Of a DNA stretch of 64,000 bases, positions 23,451 through 35,200 are shown piece after piece. Under the pieces are notes generated by a model. It saw nothing but the letters and a program-made list of their open reading frames with translations. It ran no database searches and was not told where the DNA came from. Location of the stretch: positions 48,534 to 112,533 of the forward strand of contig PTFA01000487.1 of the NCBI GenBank assembly GCA_003342895.1, written 5' to 3'. The DNA comes from Casuarius casuarius (lineage: Eukaryota > Chordata > Aves > Casuariiformes > Casuariidae). The first letter of the stretch is position 1. The number at the start of each line of letters is the position of its first letter. The translations under genes were made by a program, and so were the position numbers.

Positions 23451-26400
23451 GAAGGACACATGTCTTTGTGCTTATTATACTTAAGCATTCAGATAGAATG
23501 ACAGAAGAGTGACAGTTAATACAGATGATAAGCAGCTAATCACATGGGCTAATAGGTGTGTTGGGAATAAAATTCAACTTTCCCAGCACAATACCACCTT
23601 AAATCATGAGAAAACAGTATTCCATTTGAAAAGGCAGGAGAAAGAGACTTAGTCATCTGACTTGATCATCTTAACTTCTGAAAGATAAATGAAAAGGAAT
23701 AGGTTTTTTTGCATCAGTTTTCAGTCTTTTAGTGTATTAAAATACCATGGGGTAGCAAATATTTTGTCATTAATACATGCCATTTAAAACAAAACATACC
23801 ATTGAAAGTATTTTCCAAATCTTTTGAAACAGATATAACCTAAAAAAAACCCCATATAAATGGTTTACAAACGTCCATATTGCCATACTGTCCATTCTAA
23901 AGAAGAATGGTGTGATGTTGGTATGTTAGGTTTTTCTTTTTCCCCCTCAGTTCTTGATTATAGAGGAAAGCTTGGAATTATGCATCCCAAAGACTAAGAA
24001 ACAAAGGAAATAAAAGGTTTGGATTTATTCACTTTTTAGAATATCCTTGTGATTTAAATGACACCTTTATGATTATTGCTTGACTGTCATTACACAGAAG
24101 TAAAAAAACACCTTTGTTCTTCATGCCTTTTATATATCACCTTAAGTTATCTTGAGGTGGCTTGTTCATTAGTATGGTAGGATGATTAGGCATATTTGAC
24201 TGAAGTGGAATGGTATCAAAGCCAAACTTAGGATGCTACTTCTCTCAGTTCAGCAGACTTTCAGTTCAGTGGACTTTGAATGTTTGTGACCACTTGTATG
24301 GCTATTATATGTACAATTTAGTTATTTAGTAAAACTTTGGCACACTGACTTTTAAGACCAGTCTGTTGTTTGGTTTCATGAACTAAACAGCCGTACAAGT
24401 TAGAAGGGAGTTTCCCTGGTATCATTCAAAATCTTAGAAAGATTAAAAGCACGTACAAAAACATCAAGGAAATAATAAAACAACAAAAAGAAGAACCAAA
24501 TAAAATAAATTGCAATTTCAGGGAGTGGTAGGGGTTTTATTTTTAATAATTTTTATTTTTAAAGGAGGTCCTGCATAAAAAGTGGTTTTACCATATTTTT
24601 TTCCTTTCTATCCATCTCCAGCTTAATCCAACTGAGCATTTATTAGTCTTGTTCTGAGTGGAAACCCTTCTCTGTATCTCTGCCTAGCCACCAGTAAAGT
24701 TTCTGTTCAAAAAAGGAATCCCAATACTAGAAGAGAAAAATGGTAAGCAAAAAGTGTGTGGGGGGGTGTTGGTATATGTATACTTCTGTGTTTAACTGTT
24801 TACCTGAGAAGCGAGGAATCTATATAACTTATTCCTCCCTGAAAAATGCAACACAACAGAAAAAGCAATCTATAGATAATCTGTGGGGAGGGAAATGAGG
24901 GAGAAATGACAATGACCAGGTAAGAAACCCCTCAAACAAAAATGGAAAGAGGTCTAAATTTATTCATACTTTTACAAGTGTTTTATTTCTTTGAAAGCAT
25001 GGTATCCTTCAATACAAATATACTCCTAGGGTGCTGAAAGAAAGAGGGCATGCTGTGGTAAAGGTATTACACCAAATATATAATTACTCTGGGCTTCAGC
25101 CTTTGGATCTGCTACAGGTATCCCACATGGCTTTGGGAAGGGCTGGCACACAAATTATTTAAACATGGAGCTGGCAGATGAAACTTTTCAGTTTAAAATA
25201 AAATCCTTTAACTGTGCGTCTGAGTCCTGACTTTACTTCCATATAACTCTACAGCTCATGATAGGGCCCAATAAACTATGATGAAAGAAGGAAGTAAGAA
25301 ATGAAGACAGTGGAGGAAAGATGACAGTAAGCTATGTTACTGAGAGAATAGTATGTCAGAACAGTAAGGTCCAACTGTAACAGAGCTTACTGTTGTAAGC
25401 TAAGATGAACAAGATTTAAAAAAAACCTGAAATATGAAACTGAAGGAAAGGATTCTAGGTATCAGTGGGCTTAAGATTAGACCTTTTACCTCTTTCTGGA
25501 AAAAATGGCCTTAGAGTAAGAGTTTCTAACTTCTTACCCTTCTAACTAGACCTTCTTGTGCGCTTAAGCAGATATTGACATGTTTGGCTGAGCAGGTCAT
25601 TCTTTTAATCCTGGAAAAGATGAGAAAGAAAGAAACTCACAGGCTTCAAGATCGCAGAACACAGAGCACAAATCCTTAAGATCTTCAAAGTCAAGTTTTA
25701 AGATAATATCAAGCATTTACAGAGAGCATCATAGGTCTTGCATGGAGAATAGACAGCACCTTTTTTGATTTGAGAATGAAATGTTATATAAATCTAGCAG
25801 AGAGAAACCCACCCAAACATAGGAACAAACAAGCACTTAATCGCAGTATCACAAGACAGCTCTGGTTCTAGCTTGTACTAACTTTCCACCTCAGAGCAAA
25901 AAAGCCACTCTACATAGGAGACAGTTATTCTGCTATACTCCATAGCATGTAATTTGAGAAGAAAAATGAGTGATAAGACATTCCAGGCAACAACAACAAA
26001 AAAAGGCCATGAAGACAAGGTTGTTTAAGATTCCACTTGTCAGTTATGCAAACAACTTGAGAAAGGTTCATTTTCAGTTTCTATAACATATGCCTGTGTA
26101 AGCAACATGTATAACCAAGCGAAGAAACAAGTTTTTCATACTTGCACCATAATTTTGTGCAAATTGATGAAATAAGCTGTTCTGATGAATGACAGCAGTA
26201 GTACACCTGGACTGTTTTTAGGATTTCACATCAGTGTTTTCAATCTGCTCTCAGCACCTAGAGTGAAGAGCTGCACAGATAAGAACTGATTTACTGGTGA
26301 TTGTATGGAGAATATATTAGACATAGCTGGCAAATGTTTCTAGATGTTTGTTGATTATTCTGCTTACAGCTACCTTCATCCTCAATTAAACTTTTGTTCT

Positions 26401-29046
26401 GTGACTATAGGTTGATTTTAATCATTTTAATCAAACACTGTCACACACTAATTATTCATTATGATTCCAGTGTATCCTTACAACATCAGATTTTCAATGT
26501 ATATGATTTTCAACTTTGTGCTAATTGCCCAAGTTAATTAAATTAATTGTGGATTAAATTTCCTCAGCTAAGCTGATGACATACAGTTTTACTATTCTTT
26601 CAGTAAGAAAGTCATTAACATTCATTAAGAAAGTCTCATGATTACTTTGATACAAGACATTTAAGACATTTAAGACGTTGATAGACAAGTGCATATCACA
26701 GGTTGTCCATGTACAAATAAAATGAAGTATCTACTGTATATCTAACTGCTTTTAAGGAATAGTATGTGATCAGAACACATTCTGTTCAGCATTCAGACAT
26801 GCATGAGTTAGCACTGTGGTGATAATAGGTTGTTATTCTCCTGCATTCTCATGTTAGTCAAGATCTGATTTTCTATATTAGATATTTATCTTATTGATAT
26901 ACTTGTGATCTTAGTGTTATAATTTCTCAAGGAAGCACTCTTGAAAGCTTAATTCTGTTGTCTCCTAAGGGAATGTTATTATTTATATATAATATGCTGT
27001 ACACAATATACAGATTTGATCAGTTTTGCAACAGCACGTTTCATCCCAGGGAGGTGAACCTCAGTGCAGCTGAAGCAGCATTGAGTGACTCATTGTTGCT
27101 CAGGTTCTAGGTAACAATGAGTCATTCAATGCTGCTTCAGCTCCCTGAGGTTTTGTTATTGTTATCTAGAACCTGAGCAACAATGCTGAATTGGTCTTGC
27201 TATTTCCCTGGCTGCTGCTGAGCAAATGTGGAATTTGCTGTTTAAATGCTGCACAGTGATTAAACACCACACAATACTTCCATCTGCAGATCTGTTGATA
27301 TGGAGACTGTTTTTAACCCTGAAGATATTAGCTCTTATTTGCAGTCTCTTGTGCTTTGAATAAACATGGACTGGAGTGTGGGAAGGTGGATTCAGTGTAA
27401 CTGAAATTGTTATCAGTCAGAATTTGACTGATATTTTCCCTTTCCAGCAATTTCACTCTCCCAGCTGAAGCTTCAAAAATTATCATGTGTCTCAGTGTCT
27501 CCTACTGGTCTGATAGCTTTGTAAGACTATAAAATAGTCTTTTGATAGCTGTCAAACATCTTCATGTAATTCTGGTTCTTGGCAAAAAAAAAAAAAAGTG
27601 ATTTGGCTTCCAGAACATAAAAGCAAAGAGCTCCAACAGACAGGTGCATCTAAGCTATAGTCAGATATAGCTCAGGTGTTGGCAGCAGTCGCTCTTCAAA
27701 AACATAGAGCTCAGGATTGCTTAATTTGCCTTTATTCTTCTGAGATACCTGTGCTCTGATTTTTATGTATATTTTTAACCACTTTGTGGCTTTCTCTACT
27801 AATCATATCCAAGGGTAGAACTAAGTACTTGTGACCTGCTCCGTAAAGCCCAATTTTAAGTGATTTGTCAAGATTCTTGTACAAGCCCTGTGGCAAATAC
27901 TGCCACAAGACATTGCTCAGCTGCTTTAGCTGTAGTGTCATTCCTTCCACTTGCTTTCCCTACGAAACCTGAGAGGTGTTTGCCACATTCGCTTGTCATC
28001 TCCAGGGTATTCAACAAATTAAGCCAGAAACATTAGCCAATTTCTTCCTGAAGTCAGAAAGTCTGACACATTCTTAAAGCAAGGCAACCCTGTTAGACTG
28101 AAGGAGAAAAAAAGCTCAGTGAGAACATGGCTACATATTTAAAGACTACATGATAATCTTTAGAAGCAAGAAGGTAGATGATACTGCTTTTTGGTGTTCA
28201 AATCCATCATCTCCAAACTTAGGAATGCTTTGATTTACACCCTTAACTGGTAAATCTGAACTTAAAAAGAAATGGATGGGAAATATCTTATGTTGCTGCT
28301 CAGAGATATATGTGCCTGATATCTAAGTTTCTTCACATTTTACTGGGGACCATTGTCATGATTCCAGTAAATTGTTGGGAAATCATTGAGTGGAAGAGTT
28401 CTGCTAGCAATGAAAGTGTTGCAGTTCATATTCATTGCTTATAGATATATATATATAAATGCATTTTTCCAAAAGCAATTAAACCCTTCCATAATCTTTC
28501 TTTCTTTAAATACTTATAAGAGTGAATATGCATCATATCCAATTAACTTCCCTGGTTTACAACATTTACAGAAAAATGTTAATTGCAGCAATATCCACAG
28601 CAGTTTCATACACATATTATGGTTTAATTTCAAAGCACAATTTTCTGCCACTTTTTATTTGTTACATATTTCTTTTTTTTTTTACTGGCTGATTTTGAAA
28701 GTGTTTAAGTGCATGAGAAATTGTTGGGTTTATATATACATTTTAAAAATGAATGTTTGGATCTTGGACAAGAGAGTAATACATTCTTATCACAAATAAA
28801 AATAAAATCTACTGTAGACACTCATAGATATTGAGGAATGCATGCTTCTAAAGACAAACTTCCTCGTCAGCTGTCTGCCTAAAGAAGCATTTGTGCTGAT
28901 TCCCAAACAAGAAAAAGTGTGTTTAGATTGGCTAAGAACTAAGCTATGGTGGCAAAACATGGGCTTGAATTACACAGCACCTCCATTCCCAATGAGGAAG
29001 AAGTTGTCTCTGTAGGATGGAGGAAGCATTATGGGGCAGATGGGTG
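23451..29046. other. AT-rich non-coding stretch
   Basis: No recognised gene or transposon. It holds the interleaved inverted repeat at 27,057-27,185 (separate entry), a G run near 24,760, an A run near 27,584 and T/A-rich patches near 28,445 and 28,672. The longest frame, 28,386-28,799 (137 codons, plus), encodes an aromatic- and isoleucine-rich product typical of translated AT-rich DNA and has no domain I recognise. Confidence 0.5.
27057..27185. repeat. Interleaved double inverted repeat (X-Y-X'-Y')
   Basis: Arm X (27,057-27,097) pairs with X' (27,113-27,152): 8, 17 and 12 matching bases, separated by one 3-versus-2 bulge and one position that is a G.T wobble in a plus-strand hairpin, with a 15-base loop. 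Arm Y (27,091-27,117) pairs with Y' (27,159-27,185) over 27 bases with one mismatch. Y spans the loop of the first hairpin, so the two stems exclude each other. The X hairpin is about 96 bases, a size compatible with a microRNA precursor, but nothing else shows expression. Template switching during replication is a natural origin for such a pattern. Confidence 0.9.
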
Positions 29047-29512
29047 TAAGGGTGAGGCAGGGGCACCACCTGGACTCCCAGCAGGAATGGATACACAAAC
29101 ACAAGGCATACGATGGTCGATATGGAGCATTTATTACCTCTGTGTCCTAGCAGGGGTTCCCCGGCCTTTTCCCGATCGAGGCAATAATGGAGCAGGGGAT
29201 CCCTGGCACCACTGAGTGTTGGTCCAGGGTGAGGAACACCGGGGCGGGGGGGGGCACTAGATGAAGTTTTTATGTACCATACACATGCGCAGTAAGCATG
29301 TTGAGCTCATTGTTATTCTCGATTCAAAGCCCAGGTGCAGCACCACCCTGGCACAGGCTCAGCTACGTGACTCTGGGTCAACATGCCCTGTGATGCTCCT
29401 TTTCCCATGGAACGGTCTGGCTAGCTTCCATCACTTATCTCATCGACATTCTTCCGCACTTTCCCGTACAAAGGGAATAAGTTCATTCAGCTCTGTTGAT
29501 AACAATTTCAGC
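29047..29512 (-). mobile_element. Endogenous-retrovirus LTR, minus orientation
   Basis: On the minus strand the order is U3, with a TGCGCATG motif shortly before a TATA-like ACATAAAAAC (about 29,265-29,275 on plus), then a GC-rich transcribed part with a long C run, then an AATAAA signal (TTTATT at 29,130-29,135 on plus) and a GT-rich stretch as expected downstream of a poly(A) site. The segment is clearly GC-richer than its flanks. No gag, pol or env sequence adjoins it, so it is probably a solo LTR. The edges are approximate: TG near 29,511 on the minus strand and CA near 29,052 are candidates, and I could not find a convincing target-site duplication. Frames at 28,946-29,215 and 29,261-29,515 lie in or across this LTR and are not genes. 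Confidence 0.7.
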
Positions 29513-31432
29513 TGATGAAGGAACTCATACCAAAATAAGAGTAAAGTTCTGTTATATTAAAACGCTACAGAAACAGTTTAACCACTGACACAAATACATA
29601 AGTGTCTGCCTCTTAAAAAAGTCCACCAGTCAACTGGGAAAGAGCTCCACTACCTTGGATTCTTGTATTGATCCTTCTACGTAGAATTCTATTAAAGTTC
29701 TAGTTAACTGACTACCAGACTTAGGCAAACTTATTAGAGGACTAAGGAAATAAATTATACCTGTTTTCAGTGAAGGTTTTCACTTTCCTCGGATAGTAGG
29801 AAAACCTTTAGGTAATCCAAGAAAGTATCCATATCAGACATAAGCAATATATAAAACCAGATGTAGTCTGGCAGGCATAAAGTACGGACTAATTTTAAAC
29901 AGTTAAGTGATGTCTCACATAATTTGTCTCACAGACATGTGTGCTGGAAACATTCTTGGTATGCATTTTTATCCCTGGAGACCAGTAGATGTTATCTAAA
30001 AAAAAAAAGAAAAAAAAAGAAAGGCAGAATAATTTTTTTAAAAGAAATCTACCTTAAAAATATGGTAATAGGATGTAAGTAGCTCTTGTAACAATTATCA
30101 TTCAGAAATAGAATCATTAAAGTGCTCAAATAATTTCCTCTATGTCATTTTTAAAAAAGGATAAGGAAAGCATCCAAGCTTACAGCATAATGGGACAATC
30201 AGTAATATATGAAATGGCAGGCTGCAGAAAGCCATTGAATGTTCGTATCTTATCAACAGAAACAAATTGATTCACATCCTCGCAGATTTATGAGTAATGC
30301 AAAATCTACAGGCAATGCTAAGTGTCTGTGTAAGTAGGGCCAACAAAGACTTCCATGTGATATATTTAAGACTAATCCACAGACATCCTACCTCAAATGA
30401 ACCTTTTCTCACACATGGCTTTCATGTGAATACACAGGTTTTTGCATTGAGGGCAGTAATTTGTTGATTAATTATCTACACAGAATCTTTGAAAGACCTT
30501 AAAAATATGAATATTAGGATTATTTGAACATCTGAAATCTGTAGAATTGTCTAAACAATACAATTACCTACAATTCTTTGGGAAATCGAGTTGAAAAAGC
30601 TGAAAGAGTATCTTCTGAAAAATATTTCTTGTCTTCCTTTTCTGGAAGTGTTTCAGAATTTCTGTTAATAATCTGACCAAAAAAAATCACTCAATGGAAA
30701 AAAAAATACATTATATACCAGATAATATTACACTATTATTACTATATATTATATACTATATACTTAAACACTATCGAACAAAAAATTTAGACATATAACG
30801 GAGATCCAAACATTTCATATGCAGAATGTGGAGATTTCAGTTTAGATGGAAAGTATGATGATTCCATCTTCCTGGCCTCAGACCTCCTGGACTTCTTCTA
30901 AACTATGTATGATTAGCGACCTAATCAGCTGTAAGGCTGAATTCTGTGAGTTATCCTCTTCTTCCCAAGAGCTGATTTACACTGGATTAACACTAAAAAA
31001 AAATGTCTGTCTAGTCAGGATGTAAATCCCTGTCCAGCATGGGGACACCTCACAAAATCTTTAACCACAGGCAGCATTAAGTCTTCTTGCTAGATTTTCC
31101 AAATAAAGTCCTAAGAAGGTGCATCATCCCTGATGTCTCAAATGTATTCTATGCTTGTCCCAAGAACTTCCTTCCTCCTCACTATTTTTATTTTCTGTGG
31201 CTGAAGGGGGAGTTGATCAAGAGTTATACCGACACAGGGTTCCACATAGGAAAGAGAAATCTTTCTGGTTTATATGCCATCAGTGTGTGATATTGTGCCA
31301 AGGATGGCGTTGTGTCTGGGATTCTTTTGGATGCCAACTAACTTTAGGGGAACCATAAAAGAGTGCAGCATGACTGTCAATTATAGGTATTCATTGCTCA
31401 CTCCTGCATCGCAATCTTTCAGCCTAATTCGC
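29513..31432. other. AT-rich non-coding stretch between two LTRs
   Basis: No recognised gene. It contains interrupted A runs at about 30,000-30,020 and TA-rich sequence near 30,735-30,765. Three overlapping plus frames at 31,087-31,507 (67-77 codons) have no domain, and the last runs into the LTR that follows. Confidence 0.5.
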
Positions 31433-31820
31433 TGTAGCCAAGCACTAAAATATAATTCTATGCACACTTCAGGTTTGCAATCAAGTTGCTCGTCTTACAG
31501 ATCCTGATCCCTCATCAGTCAGGGAGGAACTGCAGTGCAGGTATCCCCTTCTCACTGGGTGGAGGTCCTGGGGGTATTCCAGCTGTCTGGAGCAGGGTCC
31601 ACCCCATATAGAATGGCACTAGTCTTTTTTAGTTGCCTCCCATTTTTCCCCTCAAAAGTAGCAGCTTAAACCAATCACAAGCCAAATTATCTTTTTATTC
31701 AATCAGGTTTTATTATTCCCTACAACTCCTTTGTTTTACTTCTCTGTTACTACTTTTCCCAACATGCTACCACAGTTGAGAGTTTCTTATCCATCTTATT
31801 CTTCATTTCTTATCACTACA
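31433..31820 (-). mobile_element. Retroviral LTR at the end of a minus-strand provirus remnant
   Basis: The minus strand reads a purine-rich tract ending GGGGGAA and then TGTAGTGATAAG. This is how an LTR begins after its polypurine tract, and TGTAGT is also the start of alpharetrovirus LTRs. Inside are a TTTAAG TATA-type motif (31,675-31,680 on plus) immediately downstream of an inverted CCAAT box. The proposed far edge is a TGTAG on the plus strand at 31,433, which would give a 5-base terminal inverted repeat and a length of 388 bp. That edge is only a candidate. The adjoining env-like remnant and polypurine tract mean this is the 3' LTR of a truncated provirus rather than a solo LTR. Confidence 0.6.
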
Positions 31821-31827
31821 TTCCCCC
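31821..31827 (-). other. Polypurine tract next to the LTR
   Basis: On the minus strand GGGGGAA directly precedes the LTR's TG. In retroviruses this tract is the RNase H-resistant primer for plus-strand DNA synthesis and sets the 5' edge of the LTR. Confidence 0.55.
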
Positions 31828-32280
31828 ATCAGTCTGCAGTGTGGTACCTCAGGCCACAGACACCTCCGGTGATTGCCAACTGATTGGATGCACCAGTGCC
31901 ACCTGCTGTAGTCAGGACTGTGCTATCCACGAGGCCCACGCTTGCTTGCTGGGCTGTGACAGTGTCACCCTTAGTCTACAGTATTTTCACCAGAAGCAAC
32001 TTCCTATTTTTCTGAACATGGCAGCAAGCGGGCATACTGACTCCTTCCTCATATCTATCACATATTCAAGCATCTGCTAACTCTCCAAATATGTGCACAG
32101 GAGTATAAATTAAAAGCAGCACAAGCAGTCGTAGAGGAATAGGTAACAAAACAGCATGATCACAGAAAACAACCATACGATAGACAGACCACTTGTATAT
32201 CTGAGTAAGAAGAACCCTTAACAAGCTCAGGATCTGAGTACTTCTCCAAGAGATCATCAAACTATTGCAGCCACTGCATC
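31828..32280 (-). pseudogene. Possible env C-terminal (transmembrane subunit) remnant of the same provirus
   Basis: Upstream of the polypurine tract on the minus strand, a 64-codon frame (32,066-32,260) has a tryptophan/arginine-containing start and then a hydrophobic run of about 16 residues rich in leucine, valine and proline, followed by a short tail and a stop. A membrane anchor with a short tail ahead of the polypurine tract and LTR fits the end of a retroviral env gene. The 240 bases between the stop and the tract are not open in this frame. No immunosuppressive-type motif, cysteine pair or surface subunit was recognised, and nothing retroviral was seen beyond 32,280. The match is positional and compositional, so an unrelated 3' untranslated piece is possible. 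Confidence 0.35.
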
Positions 32281-35200
32281 TCTGACATAATCTCTATTAC
32301 TGCTGGTAAGCAGAATTTTCTAAAACATTTGTAAAGAAGCCAAAGTCAAAATTGGTCATCTGGTAAGTCGGGAAGGAAAAATACATTATTAATTGGCATT
32401 TTCAACTATCCTTGAGAATAAAGCCATATAGGGCCATCTCCATGCTGGTCTCATTATCCTTGTTGCCATGTATTTGTCCTCAGAAAGAGACACACATAAA
32501 TATTTCTTCTTCTTGAAAAATGACTTCTGATAATACAAAATGTTTTAACCTGACAACATTTTAGGCACCTGTGATACCTGACATCTATCAAAGTCAGTTA
32601 CCTGAGCTGATTTTTATGATTTATTTGATTTTGTTTTGTTTTAAAGATAATATTTAGAAAAAAGGAAACATTTATTCCATGAAAATATTTGGGATCCTGA
32701 ATCTCCATACCATTTTGATGTAGTAGTGAAGTGGAAATATATACTGAGTTATATAAATAGGCTTTACCTATTCAGAGTATAAACAAACGGTATCATCTTT
32801 CAGAGATGCCACTCAGTTTAGGCAAAATTACATCTAGCTATGGACTGAAAGCCACTGAGTTCTTATTTTTGGTAAATTTAATGAGCAAAAAACTAGGAAA
32901 ATTTGACTTTTCTTTTGGACAAGATTGCATTTGAGCTTGTATTTTAATTTCAGGGTGCTACAGCAGCTCAATTTTGGAATAGGTTTTATTGAAAAAAATT
33001 ATAAGTTTGTTTGTTTCTTCAGTTGGTTTTTTTACAGGGATATAATTAGTTTTCACTCACCCTCCAGAGACATTTGTTTTTACTATCACTTAAAAAAATT
33101 CCTTTTGTTCTAAGCACAGTACACTGACAAAATTGATAAGCCTGCAAGTTTGCTAGTTCACATTTAGTCTCCTTTTAGAAAATAGACTTTTCTACAGAGG
33201 CAGTTAAACCTTTTCCACATGTAGAAGTTGAGGAAGAATCTAAAAATTCACAGGATAGGTAGAAGCAGTAGACATTGCCCCTACAGTGTCAAGACTGGGA
33301 TTAGTGAAAAAGAGCTGGCAGCAGATTGCTGACTGTTACAGAAAAAAATATATAAAGCTTCATTCCTTTCAGTGAGCTGACAGAGTTCACAACGGTAAAA
33401 AGCTGTCTTGCCTAAAAGAGACTATATGCTGTGCCTAAAGCACAGCAATGATTGCTACGATTTAAGATGCAAGGCCAATGAGTCACTGGTTTCTGCCATG
33501 ATATGCTGCCAGAAGTTTAACAAGTTCCTTCAAACATTTTCCACTTTGTGCCTGTAATGCACATGACATTCCAGCTTGAAATACACTGCTAGCCACTCAT
33601 AAAATCTTATGATCTTTCACTCCTTTTCCTGGCTTCGTATCCCTTTTCATACCATCAGCACCATTCATACCATATCACTTTTCATACCATCAGATTTTTT
33701 GATCTTCAACCTTCTCAGCTCACCACCCTGCCCCATCATCTTACTGAATGTTGACCTTGCCTGGAAAGCTTTCCTTACTCCAGAAAGTGAAACATTTGCC
33801 CTGCAATTTCCTGGTGCAGGAAGGGCACCTTGTTGCATTTGGCTGTGGGGAGTTGCTGTGAAGTTGCAGGGCTGAGTGACTTGACTTTCTGTTAGTCTGA
33901 ATCCTACTAACTGTCCTACCTGAGGAAAAGAAGATTTCAGGCTTGTTGCAGGAGCTAGTTGGGCTGGGAAGAGATTTTTGTGCTCCTGTTTTTGAGTAGG
34001 AAAGGTAAGTTTGCTGAGGAAGCATGCCTATTCACAGCTATGGCAGTTCCAGCATACTATAAATGCAGCAAATGCCTGAGTGAGGTTTTACTGCCAGTCA
34101 GAGCTGGTACTCTGTCAAACCAAGCCAATGGTATTATTTTCAGGTGTGCTTCTGGAATGATTTTGGATATATGTTTTTTGCTTTCCCATGAAATTATGTA
34201 TGCTTTCTAGACAGCTAAATCTCTGATTAGGATGGGCTATGGATCTGAGGCAAGATTACTGAAGTACTTTGTAACACACTCAATAAAAATACACAGACAA
34301 AAAGAAAGGGAAGAGAGTATCACAAAAGGGATTTTAATCGCTTTTCTGGCTGCACTGATGTTATGATTTTCCTAAAGTTCTTGTGGTTTATTTTCAAGAA
34401 CCTCAGTTAGAGTTAGTCAAACCTGAAAATAATTTTTTTAATATATATATATTTATAATGTTAATTTCTGAAATACATTGTTAATAAACTGTGGAAGTTT
34501 TCCAGTTCTAGAAAAAAATATTTGGCAGAAATATTTTAAAATGAACTATCTTGGCTGACATGTTTACAATGTAGGTTTTTTAAAAATTAGAATAGGCATT
34601 TTGATTATAGTATTCAAAATAAGTTAGTATGTCAACATAAATTTTCACAGAAAGCACTGATAAATACATTTTCTGTGAGAAAGGTGTTATATGTCTCTCA
34701 AAAAGTATGAAACATAATCCCACCTTCTCTCTTCTTTCCTCTCACATGAAAATAAATTCAGTATCTTTTACTAATGAATTAGAAAATTGGTTCTGTTAAT
34801 GCACTTTCAGATAAATACCCCAAAATTTGTATATATAACCTCTGCAGATGATAGAGGAACTGATTAATTCTGTTAGATTTTTCAAGTGCAGCAAAGTCAG
34901 TGGGAACTATGGCAAACACAGACACCTCATTGCACACTGCACCTCAGGTACCCTGCTGAAACACCTTGAACTGTCTTATGTTAGAATGTCTGAAATGAGC
35001 AATTTGATTTACACTGGTTTCAAATGACCCCGTTTAGAAGAATGAAATTTACAGTAATAATAAGAGGAATACTATATGGTGGTTTTCTGCACAAGTTAAC
35101 TAAACATTTTGCAAGTTATTTTACAGAGGGGAATAAAAACTTCCTTTATACAGACAATGTCTAGTTCTCAGATTGTCTAGCTCTCCAAAGCTATACGAAG

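Noticed and set aside
28386..28799. 137-codon plus-strand open frame
   Set aside because: The product is typical of translated AT-rich DNA (Tyr, Ile, Phe, Asn, Lys) and has no domain; no splice or promoter context supports it.
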